A stretch of 64,000 nt of DNA. It comes from Pyronema omphalodes (Eukaryota; Ascomycota; Pezizomycetes; Pezizales; Pyronemataceae). The first letter of the stretch is position 1; each line of letters starts with the position of its first letter. The stretch covers positions 868,001 through 932,000 of the forward strand of contig JAJJXM010000007.1 of assembly GCA_024516155.1 (NCBI GenBank), read 5' to 3'. Both the position numbers and the translations under genes were made by a program. Shown here piece after piece: positions 19,261 to 30,173 of this stretch. The notes below the pieces were generated by a model, which did not search any database, was not told where the DNA came from, and was given only the letters and a program-made list of their open reading frames with translations.

Positions 19261-19814
19261 ATGATGAAGCTCTCACTTTTTATCATGTTCGCTATTGCTT
19301 GCGCTGCTGCATACGCTGCTGCATACGCCCAGGAGAATGAGAATTTCAGTGACAAGCATGTTACTGTAACGAAGACTCCTCTAGTTACCACAACTATAAT
19401 TGAACCGACCGAATCTTGCGGCCCGAGTAGTAAGTCCTCAATTTCTTAGTGCTTTATAGTTTACTATCCCAACATATCTGTTCGAGCAACCCTTACCCCA
19501 CTCCATCTCTGTTTTAATACTTATTCTAACACTTTTAAGACACTTGCGGAAGCTACTCCAAGACGCACCAATCTACCATGAAGCAACCTAAGGCTACTTC
19601 TCAGCCCGACGTGAGTCAGAGCGATGACTCTGAAATCTCCCTACCATACCTCTACCCGCCGTACATCCGTATAACAAAGGAACGTCTCGCGTTCGACGAG
19701 CTCTGGAACTCCGACTTTCAAGGTGGGGGCAGCGCATATGCGCCGGTAGTACGGGCTGTTATTACTGCAGCGTTCATTTCCACTGGGATAATTTTTATCC
19801 TCTGGCGTGTTTAA
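19261..19814 (+). CDS. Small secreted or membrane-anchored protein (147 aa), unknown
   Basis: Inferred exons are 19261-19429 and 19540-19814 (GTAAGT donor, TTTTAAG acceptor). The product has a signal peptide with an AYAAAYAQ end (an internal duplication of GCATACGCTGCT), a Thr-rich segment with VTKTPLVTTT, and two cysteines either side of the intron (ESCGPS, then NTCGSYSKTHQ). A Ser/Asp linker, a PYLYPPYIRIT motif and a C-terminal hydrophobic helix (AVITAAFISTGIIFILWRV) follow. The tail ends in WRV, which fits a transmembrane anchor better than a cleaved GPI signal. It is the last of the seven-gene run. No family recognised. Confidence 0.75.
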
Positions 19815-22011
19815 CCAGGTGGTGTTACAAAAGTGGTGGTGATTGGATCGATTGCAGTATGTCTTAGTTTGTCGCTCAGGTTTAGGTTGTAAGTGTAGAT
19901 CTGTTTCAGGAATTTAGGAATTTAGGAATGATAGGTTGTATTATAGATATGCAGTTATTCTAATGAGGAATATGAAATTGTAAAGCCTATCTATAACTCT
20001 GTATTCAGCATTTATAAAAAGGATGTCAATAAACTTTCAGTTTTTCATTTCAACTCTCATTGCCCGTAACACTACGCTTTTAAAAACAAATGACGTTGTA
20101 TCAACTCTGGTTATACTGACATCAAAATACAAAGAAACAAAAAAGGAAATGTCTGAAGAACCACAAAATTGAACAAACCATCCAAGCACCCGGGAAAAAT
20201 ATCCAATCTACTTCAGTAATGACGATTGTAGTTGAAGTACATAACGCTGCCAAAATGTATGGCAAAGTCTGATACAAAAATTCGAAGAGAAGGTATAGCC
20301 ACGCTGCAGTGGACATCAGTGGACGGAATTTTGTTAGATCAATTTCTATTGGAAAATATATTACAAGATTATCTGATTCTTTCACTTTGAAATAAAAATA
20401 ATAATACGTCTTGTTGCAGTACTGCTCCAGGATAACTCTAGTGCTGTGGCTGAAACCAGCCCTCAACGAAGATAACTCAGGACACTAGGAAACTTCCAGA
20501 AACTATTACTATACAAGATATCTTCCAAATTAGCCTCTCTACACTAGAAAGAAAGACAAAACTCATAAGGCTGAAATAATTCCTTCGTAGATGCCGCGGA
20601 TTAAATGAGAGATATCCCCCAAACTACGTTTATCCCGCCCGTCTTATCAAATTCTCAATCGATCTACATATTTCAAAAGCTGATAAGTCAAGAATATGCA
20701 AGTTTTTGGGTCCTGCATGGGCTTTATAGTCCTTGGTCAGCGTATGATTACAAATAATTATATCGAACTTAACGTTTGTTAGAAGCACATCTCTTAGGGC
20801 ACTTCTTCACAAACTTCGGAGTCAACATGTGTGTGCAAAATGCGGTTCCGATTTCAAAAGCCTCACTTTTGACGTTTCGCACACGTGTCCGTGTCGAGGT
20901 TTGTTGATCGCTGCATGTCACCCGGTTTAGAGTAAGGATCATGCAGATACGTCAATATCCATGTTCAGTTGGATAATGACAAGGTACCGGAAGACAGAAC
21001 CTGCAAACGGCATCGCTGATGAAGAAGCTGCCCGGGTTCCAGAAATTCGAAAACATGGGAGGCAGTTTTGAATGTTGTAACCGCGATCTTAGTTTTCATT
21101 CGAAGGACCTATTCGAGCAATTTCTTTCAGATAAGCCACATTGACGGTTTATGCCATGCCCATCAATATCTGATCATGATCACGTGGAGGATTGTATGCT
21201 TCCGGATATATGTACACTGGAGGCTTAGAGAAACGAGAATTTCGAGCTCTGGATCAATCCTATATATTGCCTATGGCACCATACCACTCGGTCACGTATC
21301 GCCAAGTGTTCAGTTGTTCCATTTCCATGTCTATGTACCAGGATCCGCGGTTATGATACTCCTTCCTATTCCAGCCTCGTAAAGTCCAATTGTATGTAAC
21401 TGCATCTGTAGCACAACTTTCAGGCACCAACATCCCCACATATCACTCGTTCTCTTCCTTCGAGCCGCATTTGCAGTGTATTATCTTGATCGCTCAGGAT
21501 TCCGAGATATCCGAACCTACAATAAATTCCTGCATCGCTTCGTATTTCCTAGGCGACATTATATGTCAGGAGTTCAAAACTGTGTTACAAAGACGCTCCA
21601 AGTGAGACGTCACTGGAGGATCCACCTGCAGGTTCGTGAGAAACGCTCCGGTTACTGAGTTTATATATTAGTATACATTAATTCAGTAACCTGGCGAATA
21701 CGATCTGAAAGCTGCTCATCAAAAAGAAGATACGCCGGATATAATAACATCAGCAGGCATGGACTGCTAGAGTTGCCAAATCTATCCTCACTTGCTTAGC
21801 CTCACAACCTCGTTCAGGAGGATCAGGGTTAGATTGAAAATGTTGGAACTCAAAGACTAGTAGCCAACTAGATTTTGTACACTACAGATTTTACTGTCTT
21901 GATGTGAAACTTCTCTTGCAGAATTCCGGCACTAGGTACGGACGCACAGCCTCGTCAAAGGTCAAAAGTATTAGCCCTTTTTTTCTTGAGTATGATTCAT
22001 AAGATTGTGTA
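19815..22011. other. Intergenic region with possible decayed coding sequence
   Basis: No intact gene. A hydrophobic minus-strand frame (20122-20316, MSTAAWLYLLFEFLYQT) could encode a 64-aa membrane protein, but nothing else supports it. At about 20900-21660 short coding-like fragments appear in several frames, possibly an eroded gene I cannot name. Confidence 0.35.
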
Positions 22012-22018
22012 TATAAAT
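22012..22018 (+). promoter_or_regulatory. TATA box of the Clr5-ankyrin gene
   Basis: TATAAAT lies 144 bp upstream of the ATG at 22156, followed by a pyrimidine-rich leader. Confidence 0.5.
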
Positions 22019-22155
22019 ATTGCCAGAGTCCCCAGCCGTTGTTTCATATTACACCGCCCTTCGCTACTTTACTTGAACTCTATTTTTCCTCTCCACCTCT
22101 ACACCATCAATAGGCCAAACTACTCTTGAGAGGCACCATTCCAGTCACTCATATA

Positions 22156-23840
22156 ATGGCATCCAACAAAGAATTCGAAGACAATCGCGAGACCATAAAG
22201 AATTTATATCTCGTCCAAAAACACAAGCTAAAGGATCTTATGAAAATCATGGAAGACCAGTACAGCTTCCAGGCATCGTATTTTGCTCTTCTACCGTGGC
22301 CCGTCTGATGACGAAAATTCTGATTCCATCACAGGGAGTCGCAATACAAGAAACGCCTGAGTAAGTGGGGTCTTTTTCAGAAGAATATTCCGAAAAAGAT
22401 GTTCATCAGACTGCTCAGTCTGATTAATCATCGACGACAAACAATGGGAAAAAGAGGCTGCATAGTTTTCTATCGCCGTCTTATTGTCAACCCGCGAAAA
22501 ATCGAAACCGGACTCAAACGATACAGAAATCAGCTGCAGCAGCTCAAAACTGAGGAAATGTACCAACTGGTGCAATGTTTGTATACCGATCCTGCAATGT
22601 GCTCAGTTGATAAAATAGTTGTGCTAATATTCGACCTGTAGCTTTTCCGGATATTGAGTGCGTAACGCCCCCAGGAAATCCTACATTGGCAGTGTACACC
22701 AGCTTTACGGAATCTGCTTTTCACACGCCGTCTATAGCGCCAGCACAAGAGACGGCGATTTTCATGGCCCAAGATAACGCTGGAAACTCTCGTACCGAGT
22801 CAACATCTACTGAGCAAGCGCCCTTTCCTACACCGATGTGGTCTACATTGCTGATGGAAAACGGTATCGATGTTTCGTCCACTGACCATCAAGGGCGGAC
22901 ACCGCTGCATCTAGCGTCGCTGGATGGGGATGTGACAGAAGTCGAGCTACTCATTGACAACGGTGCTGATATCTCGGCCATCGATAACCACGGGCGGACA
23001 CCGCTACACTTGGCATCCGGCAAAGGGCGTGACATGGTGGCCCGGCTACTCATTGACAAGGGCGCCAACATCTCGGCCATCAACATCTGTGGGAAGATAC
23101 CGCTACATGAAGCATTATTGCAGTGGCATGTGGAGGTGTCCCAGCTGCTCATTGATAAGGATATCAACCTGATCTCGGCCGCTGATAAGAACGGTAAAAC
23201 ACCTCTGCACATAGCATCGTCCTGGGGGCATGAAGGAGTAACCTGGCTTCTCATCGAGAAGGGTGCCAACATATCTGCCACCGACAATTGTGGAAATACA
23301 CCGTTACATGCAGCATCGTCCGAGGGGCATGAAAGAGTGGCCCGGCTCCTCATTAAAAATGGTGCGAATATCTCGGTCACTGATGAGGACGGGCAGATAC
23401 CTCTGCATAAAGCGTCGTCTGGGGGGCATGAAGGGGTTGTCCGGATACTCATTGATGAGGGTACAAACATCACGGCTATTGACGATCAAGGGTGCACACC
23501 GCTGCATATGGCGTCAGTTGAAGGGCATGAAACGGTGGCCCAGCTATTAATTGACAGGGGCGCCGAATTATCTGCCATCGATGATATATGCTGGACACCG
23601 CTTCATACAGCATCGTTTCTGGGGCACTATGGAATGGTTCGGCTGCTCATTGAAAATGGTGCCAAAATTCCGACCACCGACGATATCGCGGAAACACCAC
23701 TGCAACTGGCATTGAGCGAGAAGCATGATAGAGTGGTCCAACTACTCATTGAGATGGGCGCCAACGAGCAAGAGGAGGATGAATTACTGTCAGAGCTTGA
23801 GTTGGAGGCAGACGCCGAGATTTTGGAGGAGCTAGAATGA
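22156..23840 (+). CDS. Clr5-domain ankyrin-repeat protein (520 aa)
   Basis: Inferred exons are 22156-22277, 22335-22576 and 22642-23840, all phase-compatible; intron 2 has a GCTAAT branch site before CTGTAG. Residues 8-57 match the Clr5 domain (RETIKNLYL, LMKIMEDQYSFQAS, QYKKRLSKWGL), a helical module found at the N-terminus of many fungal ankyrin and regulatory proteins. A basic/helical linker follows. At about residues 190-495 there are nine ankyrin repeats recognised by (T/I)PLH motifs (such as GRTPLHLAS and NTPLHAASSEGHERVARLL) with GA(N/D)IS loops. The C-terminus is a strongly acidic helix (EDELLSELELEADAEILEEL). The repeats are similar to each other at DNA level, which suggests recent repeat turnover. 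The protein probably acts as an interaction scaffold or regulator; partner and process are unknown. Confidence 0.85.
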
Positions 23841-24579
23841 CATTTTTGGGCTATGTTTTGAGAGTGCAATGGGCTAATTTATCGTGCATTCTATTTGGAT
23901 ATTCCAGTTTTTCTGTCAAATTATTCTTATTACGATGCTGCATCTGTGTTTTATCCTCCTAGAGCTAGCTATGTTGTTTTAACTACGCGGGCTTTATTTG
24001 GTCTATATCTTTGAACCAATTCAATCGTCTCCCCACATGATCAATGGTTCACAGTCAAGTTAATGACGTTATCCATTGCAACCTCGTCCAGTGAACCTAC
24101 GACTTATTGCTATACAAAAAGACAAGTGTCTGGGTAGCTATGATCGTCCCTTCAGAGGCACCAGAATGGTAGATTTTTAAACAGGGTCAGGATTGTAGGA
24201 TTTACTAGCTACGGAGGGAGGGTAAATGTGGTAATAAGCGCCCAAAATCAAAAATTCCTAATGTGTATACCTACAGAAGAATATTGGCATAGAAATGGAG
24301 AGTTGATAGAACTGTCGACTAGACATATGTGTTTTTACTCTCGGTGAAATAAAGTTTGACGATGGAAACACTGGTACCTACACAATGAGTCACTCGGAAA
24401 TCTGACTATAAATATAGCGAAGACACTACTCTAGCTTGAATTTACATGTCCAACCAGTCGGGTAAAAAGAGCTCTTTATGGTTCAAATATCAGAAGAATT
24501 CTATATACGCTGCCAGCTCCCCCAAATTTAATCTGATTCTATACGTCTGAAGGTTGCAATATCCATCGGGCGGTGATAC

Positions 24580-24580
<1 letters not shown>

Positions 24581-24622
<42 letters not shown>
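24581..24622. repeat. (TA)n microsatellite
   Basis: About 21 uninterrupted TA units. Confidence 0.95.
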
Positions 24623-24625
<3 letters not shown>

Positions 24626-26636
24626 CTTGTCATTTTTGATACTCTACAATAAGAGTCTTCCTGGGTTCTAGTCGACTGATCCGAAAATAAATCGAATACG
24701 CCTATCTACATATCCCCACACGACTACCTTGTGTATCGGAGTACAAGTGGCTCCATGAGACTAGCACCTGGAGGACCGCTAGAAAGTACTTGATACGAGA
24801 TCCCTCATCTTCCGGTGAAAAAAACACTGTGATGGCTAACAGCTGGTCTTTCTTCGCCTAATATTCCTTTTTTTCTGGGTGTGCTATTCTTATGGAGCCA
24901 CCTGTACTTGGGTACAAGGGTATGCCCCGCGCTATGTTTATTTTGTCACCGCAATTGCCTTGTATACTACCATACACCTGTAAATGCCAAGACAACTGCT
25001 TTTCAGGAAGCACGAAATACATTTGAATCGTTATTGTTAAAATTGGTAAACACAGAGCCACTTGTCCTTTGCCTTTCCTCAGATACCACGTTAAGCTATG
25101 GTTATGTTGTTGCTATGTGCAAATTGGATGGGATGCACCCGATACAAGGTGGTCATGCAGGGGATGGCAACATAAGCGAACCGTGGAGACGACAGCTGTA
25201 AGTACGCACTGCACAGGTATCTATTTTTGTACCCAGCCGAAATTTAGTTTACTGAGGTCTTTAACCCTGCTCCCAGCTACCCTTCCAATATATCCGTGGT
25301 GAAATACCGTTGTTAAATATTTTCTACAGGTCCACGGTTTGCGTTGCGGACTCTAGGTAGTTCTAAATACCGTATACATAAATGATTTATCAAAGATCTA
25401 ATTAAATTTGAGCTCGTTCTGCTGTTCTGATAAATAGCTGGTTGTATACCAGCAGCAGTGTAGGGCTGGATTAAGGGCCCAACAACTCGTAAAGGAAGTG
25501 CGATACTTGAATTAGAAGAGGTTATTTTTATCACAGCTAGGCCAAGTACTGCCTTACAGTTATTAAGGGCCGGATGTTCGTTTATGACTCGTCTAAAGAT
25601 CTCACTATATTCATTCCAAGGCAACTAGTGCCAGTTCGAGTTACTCGCATGCTTACCTCAATGTATGGCGGCACGGTAAAACTCGTGGTGCTGAGATTGG
25701 AGATCATATGATCCAGATGATGACGATGATGAAATCCACCAAGTTCTGGTATATAGCAGAAAAGCAAACTATTTATCTGGAATCTCCTAATTTCAGTAGT
25801 TATTTGTTCCGAATAGGTATACTGGAAGTATGTACTGTGGTGGTTGAGTTGGCGCCTGAGACTTGCACGCTTAATATTGCAGAGCGAGTGAGCAACGATG
25901 AGTTAGGATACCGAAAGGGGGTAATAGACTCTAGAGTAGACAGCGCCGCTTAGAGATGCAAAATGCATTAAGCCCGTGTTACAGTGGAATCAACCCTCTC
26001 GAAGGACGTGAAAGACAGATAAAATGATTGACAACGATGTACAGCCGGTCTGTGGACATGAGATAGTATTTGTGAAGTGAATCATAATTGCAAGACATGT
26101 TAGTATCTCAAAGACATTCCAGGATTGTTTAAGGCTTTTCTATTGTAATCATCTAAAATATTAATCAATTTTGACACCTTCAGAGGCCTATTTAGTTACA
26201 GTCTTATTAAATTCCTTTTCTGAAACCATTCCGAAAGATTCCTATGTTCACGACACCCAGGTTCTGAAATAGCTTCTGAGACTGTGACAATACTGCAGGT
26301 TTCACAGGTATTCTTGTTCATCTAGTTATTCATGTATTAATTCATGAATATTTGAGCTTTATTTTATTACCAAAAGCACTAACTGAAACTTCACAGGAAC
26401 CACCCTGCCTCAGTCCAAGTGATACTCTGCTCCCGCTGGAACCAAGGCCCTCGCCACCATGATCTGTACGACCAAGATTGCCACCGCGGAGTGGATACAG
26501 GCACAGATAAGTAATGCTCCTGCCATGGAAGATGACCCGGAAGGAAGGAGAATAGGCTGGGGAACACTGATCGAATCTGAGGACAAGCATGAAGCAATTC
26601 GGAGCGAACAAGACAGATAATGCTGTAAAGAAAGAA

Positions 26637-27020
26637 AAAAGAAAAAAAAAAAAAAAAAAAAAAAACACTAAAAACACTAAAAACACTAAAAACAGATACA
26701 TAATTATGTACATAGAGAGCCGAAGGACAGCAAAAGCGAGAAGTGGTATCGCGCGAGAAAGGCAGAAGAGAGGAAGTGAGAGGAAGTGAGAGGAAGAAGA
26801 TGAAAGGATGAGACAAAGGCTGAAGAGAGATGCGAGAGGAGAGGTCTGACAAGAGGGGGAAAAAGGCGAGGGGCGAAGGGAGAGAGGCGGAGTGAAGAGG
26901 TATAGAGAGCAGAGAAGAGGAGCGGAGACCAGTGTAATGGAATAGAGAAGAGAGGAGAAGAGAGGAGCGAAGAGGAGAGTAGAGGAGAGTAGAGGAGAGC
27001 AGAGGCAGGGCACATATAAC
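26637..27020. repeat. Poly-A, ACTAAAAAC and GA-rich polypurine tract
   Basis: An A-run followed by four ACTAAAAAC-type units, then about 260 bp of nearly pure purine on the + strand with GAGGAGAGTA and GAAGAGAGG words. Such a tract can adopt triplex (H-DNA) structure. Confidence 0.8.
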
Positions 27021-27695
27021 GGGGTAAGAGTGTCGAGTTGAGAGTGCCGAGTGGGAAAAACGCAAACAGGGCTCCAAAATGTAACGACGAGAATGAAAAC
27101 CAGCAGGAAGAAGAAAGGTGGCAACAGGCCCAAGAAATGAAGTACGCTCTGGGGTGGATCCCAGCGAGACTTTAAGGTAACATCTAGAGCCTCGAAATGT
27201 ATTTAAACTGTAGCATACGTCATAACCTTAAGGTTGCTAACGTTCAAGAAAATCAAATCAAATCAAAATTACCAAAAACACTGACACTAGCTACTTAGTA
27301 TTCGACGATTGGATTTCTCAAGTCTGCCTTATCATTGCCTTGATTGAAGCATCCATGGAATCATGTACCAGTAGAATTAATTCCATTTCATGTAGTCTCA
27401 CTGCAGCTGCTGAGTCGCGTGGTCTTCATTACTAAACACTTTTTCTTCGCAGGCCCGCCCACAATCTCGCCTGAAACATTTGGTACAAAATGCATGAGTA
27501 GTTCCTCACGTTATCTAGTACATTGATTATTAAAATTTATGTAAAATATCATTAATATCACATGCTATGTCTCACCATCTCATTAATCATAAGGTTTCCA
27601 TCCACAACGCCACACCACTCCCTTATTCACCCCTCAGAACACCATTCCAACTTAATGTGACCCTCTTCTCCTTCTCCTCCTAAGTTTTTTCAATT

Positions 27696-28034
27696 TCAAC
27701 ATCCACCCTCAACGCACCTTACACTAATAATCCCCTCATTACCCACATCCATATTATCCCCGGTAGTTGTCAATTGAAGTCTATCCGAATCAAAGCACTG
27801 AAGATTAGAATAAAAAGTACAACATCCTCCCTCTACCCTATAACTCTTAGTTCGCTTCCACCAATCCCGACCGACATTTTTGCAATCCGGTTCGCCTCTA
27901 CGGAATGAGATACCCTTGCAGCCTCCGCCGTGGTTTGTGCCACGGCAGATGGTGATACGTGGCTCTGCTGCGACGGATGACACGATGAAGGTGAAGAAGA
28001 TGGCGAAGAAGAGGGTGAACGTGGAGAATTGCAT
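27696..28034 (-). CDS. Secreted cysteine-rich beta/gamma-crystallin-like protein (112 aa)
   Basis: The start is taken at 28034 (MQFSTF), because this gives a clean signal peptide (about 24 residues, ending VSSVAA); the frame stays open 11 codons upstream. The mature part is basic with seven or more cysteines (ITICRGTNHGGGC, EPDC, EGGCCTFYSNLQC, VRC, GGC). The spacing ITIC-x8-C-x-GISF, then SYRVEGG-CC-FY, then ISVRC resembles single-domain fungal beta/gamma-crystallin folds and small antifungal-type secreted proteins. I infer a disulphide-stabilised extracellular protein. Function (wall, effector-like or antimicrobial) cannot be told from sequence alone. A run of pyrimidines on the + strand follows the stop. 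Confidence 0.75.
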   Translation of the reverse strand: MQFSTFTLFFAIFFTFIVSSVAAEPRITICRGTNHGGGCKGISFRRGEPDCKNVGRDWWKRTKSYRVEGGCCTFYSNLQCFDSDRLQLTTTGDNMDVGNEGIISVRCVEGGC

Positions 28035-29909
28035 ATTGACGATCGAAGAGCTATAATGTGAAGTCATATCAGTGGTAGTTCGCGCATATGAGTAGAGGTG
28101 TTTTTTGGCCTACTATTTCAAATGGACGTCTGAAGAGCGAGCGTTCAAAAATAAGCGAGGGTTAATATGCTGAAAGTTACGGCGACAGATCTTCCTTAAC
28201 TTTAGACGAGACAATAAGAAACTAAACGAGCGTTTTCTTAACGAAGGTTATTAATTTTCGCGACTTTCTGTGGATGCTACAACGACGTGAAGCTGTCCTC
28301 TTTATATAATGACACAACCTGCAGAAATCTGCAGTGGTTCTATAAGCTTCCGGGATCATCGTTATTCGTTGGTTCCTTTTCTTCCTGTTGCTTTGCTTCA
28401 AATCCCCGTGAAACCATCCATATGCTGCAGTCTCGCCTTCAATTGGTTACACGACATTTGCAGATTTCTATTTCTATCAACCATACTAACCAAACGGATC
28501 TCCTACATGGAAGATATCCATGATCGACGCTGTCGTAGATTTTGTTTTTTTATGATGAACCGGTTGCCAGATATGTGGTGTATAGATAGCCTCTGCGAAA
28601 CCCTGCCTAATTAAGCTGATGATTGGTGACATGGAACCCATCAATTGAATCATTGCTGCAAGGGAGCGGATGCTCGCGGAATTGGTCAGACGAGGCGGCA
28701 TTGAAGATCAATCGCTGGTTGGTGTATGACACCATATCAACGAAATATATGCTAGCCATATCATAAGATGGAACGCTAATTATGCATGCATTGAACCAAC
28801 GAATCGGACTAGTCAGGATGCTAGAACTTGAAGTTTGTGTTACATAATGTAATGTCAATTATCCACTCGGTGTGATGTCCAATGATACTTCGTCTGGACC
28901 TGATTTTGTGTCTTTGATGCGGTTTTAGTCTTTAGTCTCTGTATATCGCTGTGCTGAATTTGTTGGTTCATGATTTGATGAAGTCATTTAAGTGGCGTGA
29001 CAATCGGATAACGAATAATTAACATGTTATCAACGTTCATATAAGCTTGAAATATCGATATGACCGGTAAGGTCCAATTGAAGATGAGAAAGTTGTCCGG
29101 CCTCGATCCCGTGAATCATTTATAAAAACAATCGGACGCACTTACCAGCTATACTCTAAATTGCAGTGGACTATCATTATCTCCCAGCGTAATGACGTAG
29201 CCATGGAATTCAAATTTCGAAAGGCTCATTGGATTTACCCCGCGTGATACGGTATTCATTAGTGATTAGTTTGATCGACCGGACAACGGATTTCATCGGG
29301 ATCTTCACGTCCGCTTATAAACGATACACTATGGGAGGTCAGACTGGCGGGTATTTTGTCGGTTTTAGAAGAAATATTCCGGATATGAAACTAACGACTT
29401 TAGGAAAGAAAAAGGCACCAGTAGAAGCACCTCTGGAGAATTTTTGACAACAGTTTTTTTTTTTCATGCATTCTTTCTTACCCCCCTCCTCCCCCAAAGC
29501 CAGCGAAACCCACCAGTCTGAACCCTCCCCCATTCTTCTGAAACTGGTCTGCATGGGCCTTTTAGACCTCTGTCAGCGCATTATGCAATCAATCATTCTT
29601 CCAACACCCCACCAGAAATTATTAGGTGCGTCATGAGCCGGTTAATAATCGCCAATAGTTGTGTCTCATAAGGTTTACAAAGATTACATCTACAAATCAA
29701 ATGTGTGGAAGTTTTTCCTCTTGAGCTGTGTTCTCATTATTGTTGGTGGAGGTGGATGTACACATTAGCCCCACTCCCCTCCTTAAAATGTTTCTGTCGT
29801 TGTAGCAACTTGTTCTTTATCCTAATTTATCACAAGTTTCTCCACCCCCATCCTTTCTCTCTCTCGTTCAAGTCTGTTCCTCGCGTCTGAACTCTCATCT
29901 TTCAACAAA
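28035..29909. other. Intergenic region
   Basis: No supported gene. It contains the promoter of the minus-strand secreted gene and, at the right end, the CT-rich leader of the putative 29910 gene. Confidence 0.5.
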
Positions 29910-30173
29910 ATGCATCCCCAATTTCTAGTATACAAATTCGAGTCAACATCTGAAATTCACCACCTTCCACAAACCGTAGGCTCATTTCAACACTTCATGA
30001 TTAACGCAGACAGTCATGACGCCTTAATTGCCGCCTATCTAACCGCGAGTTTGGAACAGCCGCCCTTCATTCCAACCAAGAAGGCTGGCAGCCATTTTCC
30101 ATCACAGAATGAACTTTACTCGGTCAGGAGTGTTACCATCATATCATCTATCCATACACGGGATGGTGTCTAG
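29910..30173 (+). CDS. Putative small protein (87 aa), unknown
   Basis: An intronless frame starting MHPQFLVYKFES in the context ACAAAATGC, which is favourable in fungi. It is preceded by a pyrimidine-rich leader (CCTTTCTCTCTCTCGTTCAAG) like those of confirmed genes in the window. No signal peptide, helix or family is recognised. The leader is the main support, and the frame may be fortuitous. Confidence 0.35.
   Translation: MHPQFLVYKFESTSEIHHLPQTVGSFQHFMINADSHDALIAAYLTASLEQPPFIPTKKAGSHFPSQNELYSVRSVTIISSIHTRDGV

Larger units (their letters stand above)
23841..27695. other. Gene-poor AT-rich stretch
   Basis: No gene supported. It contains a (TA)n microsatellite at 24581-24622, a poly-A and AAAACACT repeat at about 26637-26700, and a long GA-rich polypurine tract at about 26750-27010. 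That tract creates an artefactual 263-codon minus-strand frame. Confidence 0.6.

Noticed and set aside
20122..20316. Possible 64-aa hydrophobic minus-strand protein
   Set aside because: Only hydrophobicity supports it; AT-rich DNA easily yields such frames.
22889..23473. 194-codon minus-strand frame
   Set aside because: Antisense shadow of the ankyrin repeats; periodicity comes from the sense-strand repeat.
26342..27133. 263-codon minus-strand open frame
   Set aside because: Lies over the GA/poly-A tract; product is low-complexity Leu/Ser/Pro/Phe without domain, and the frame is a composition effect.
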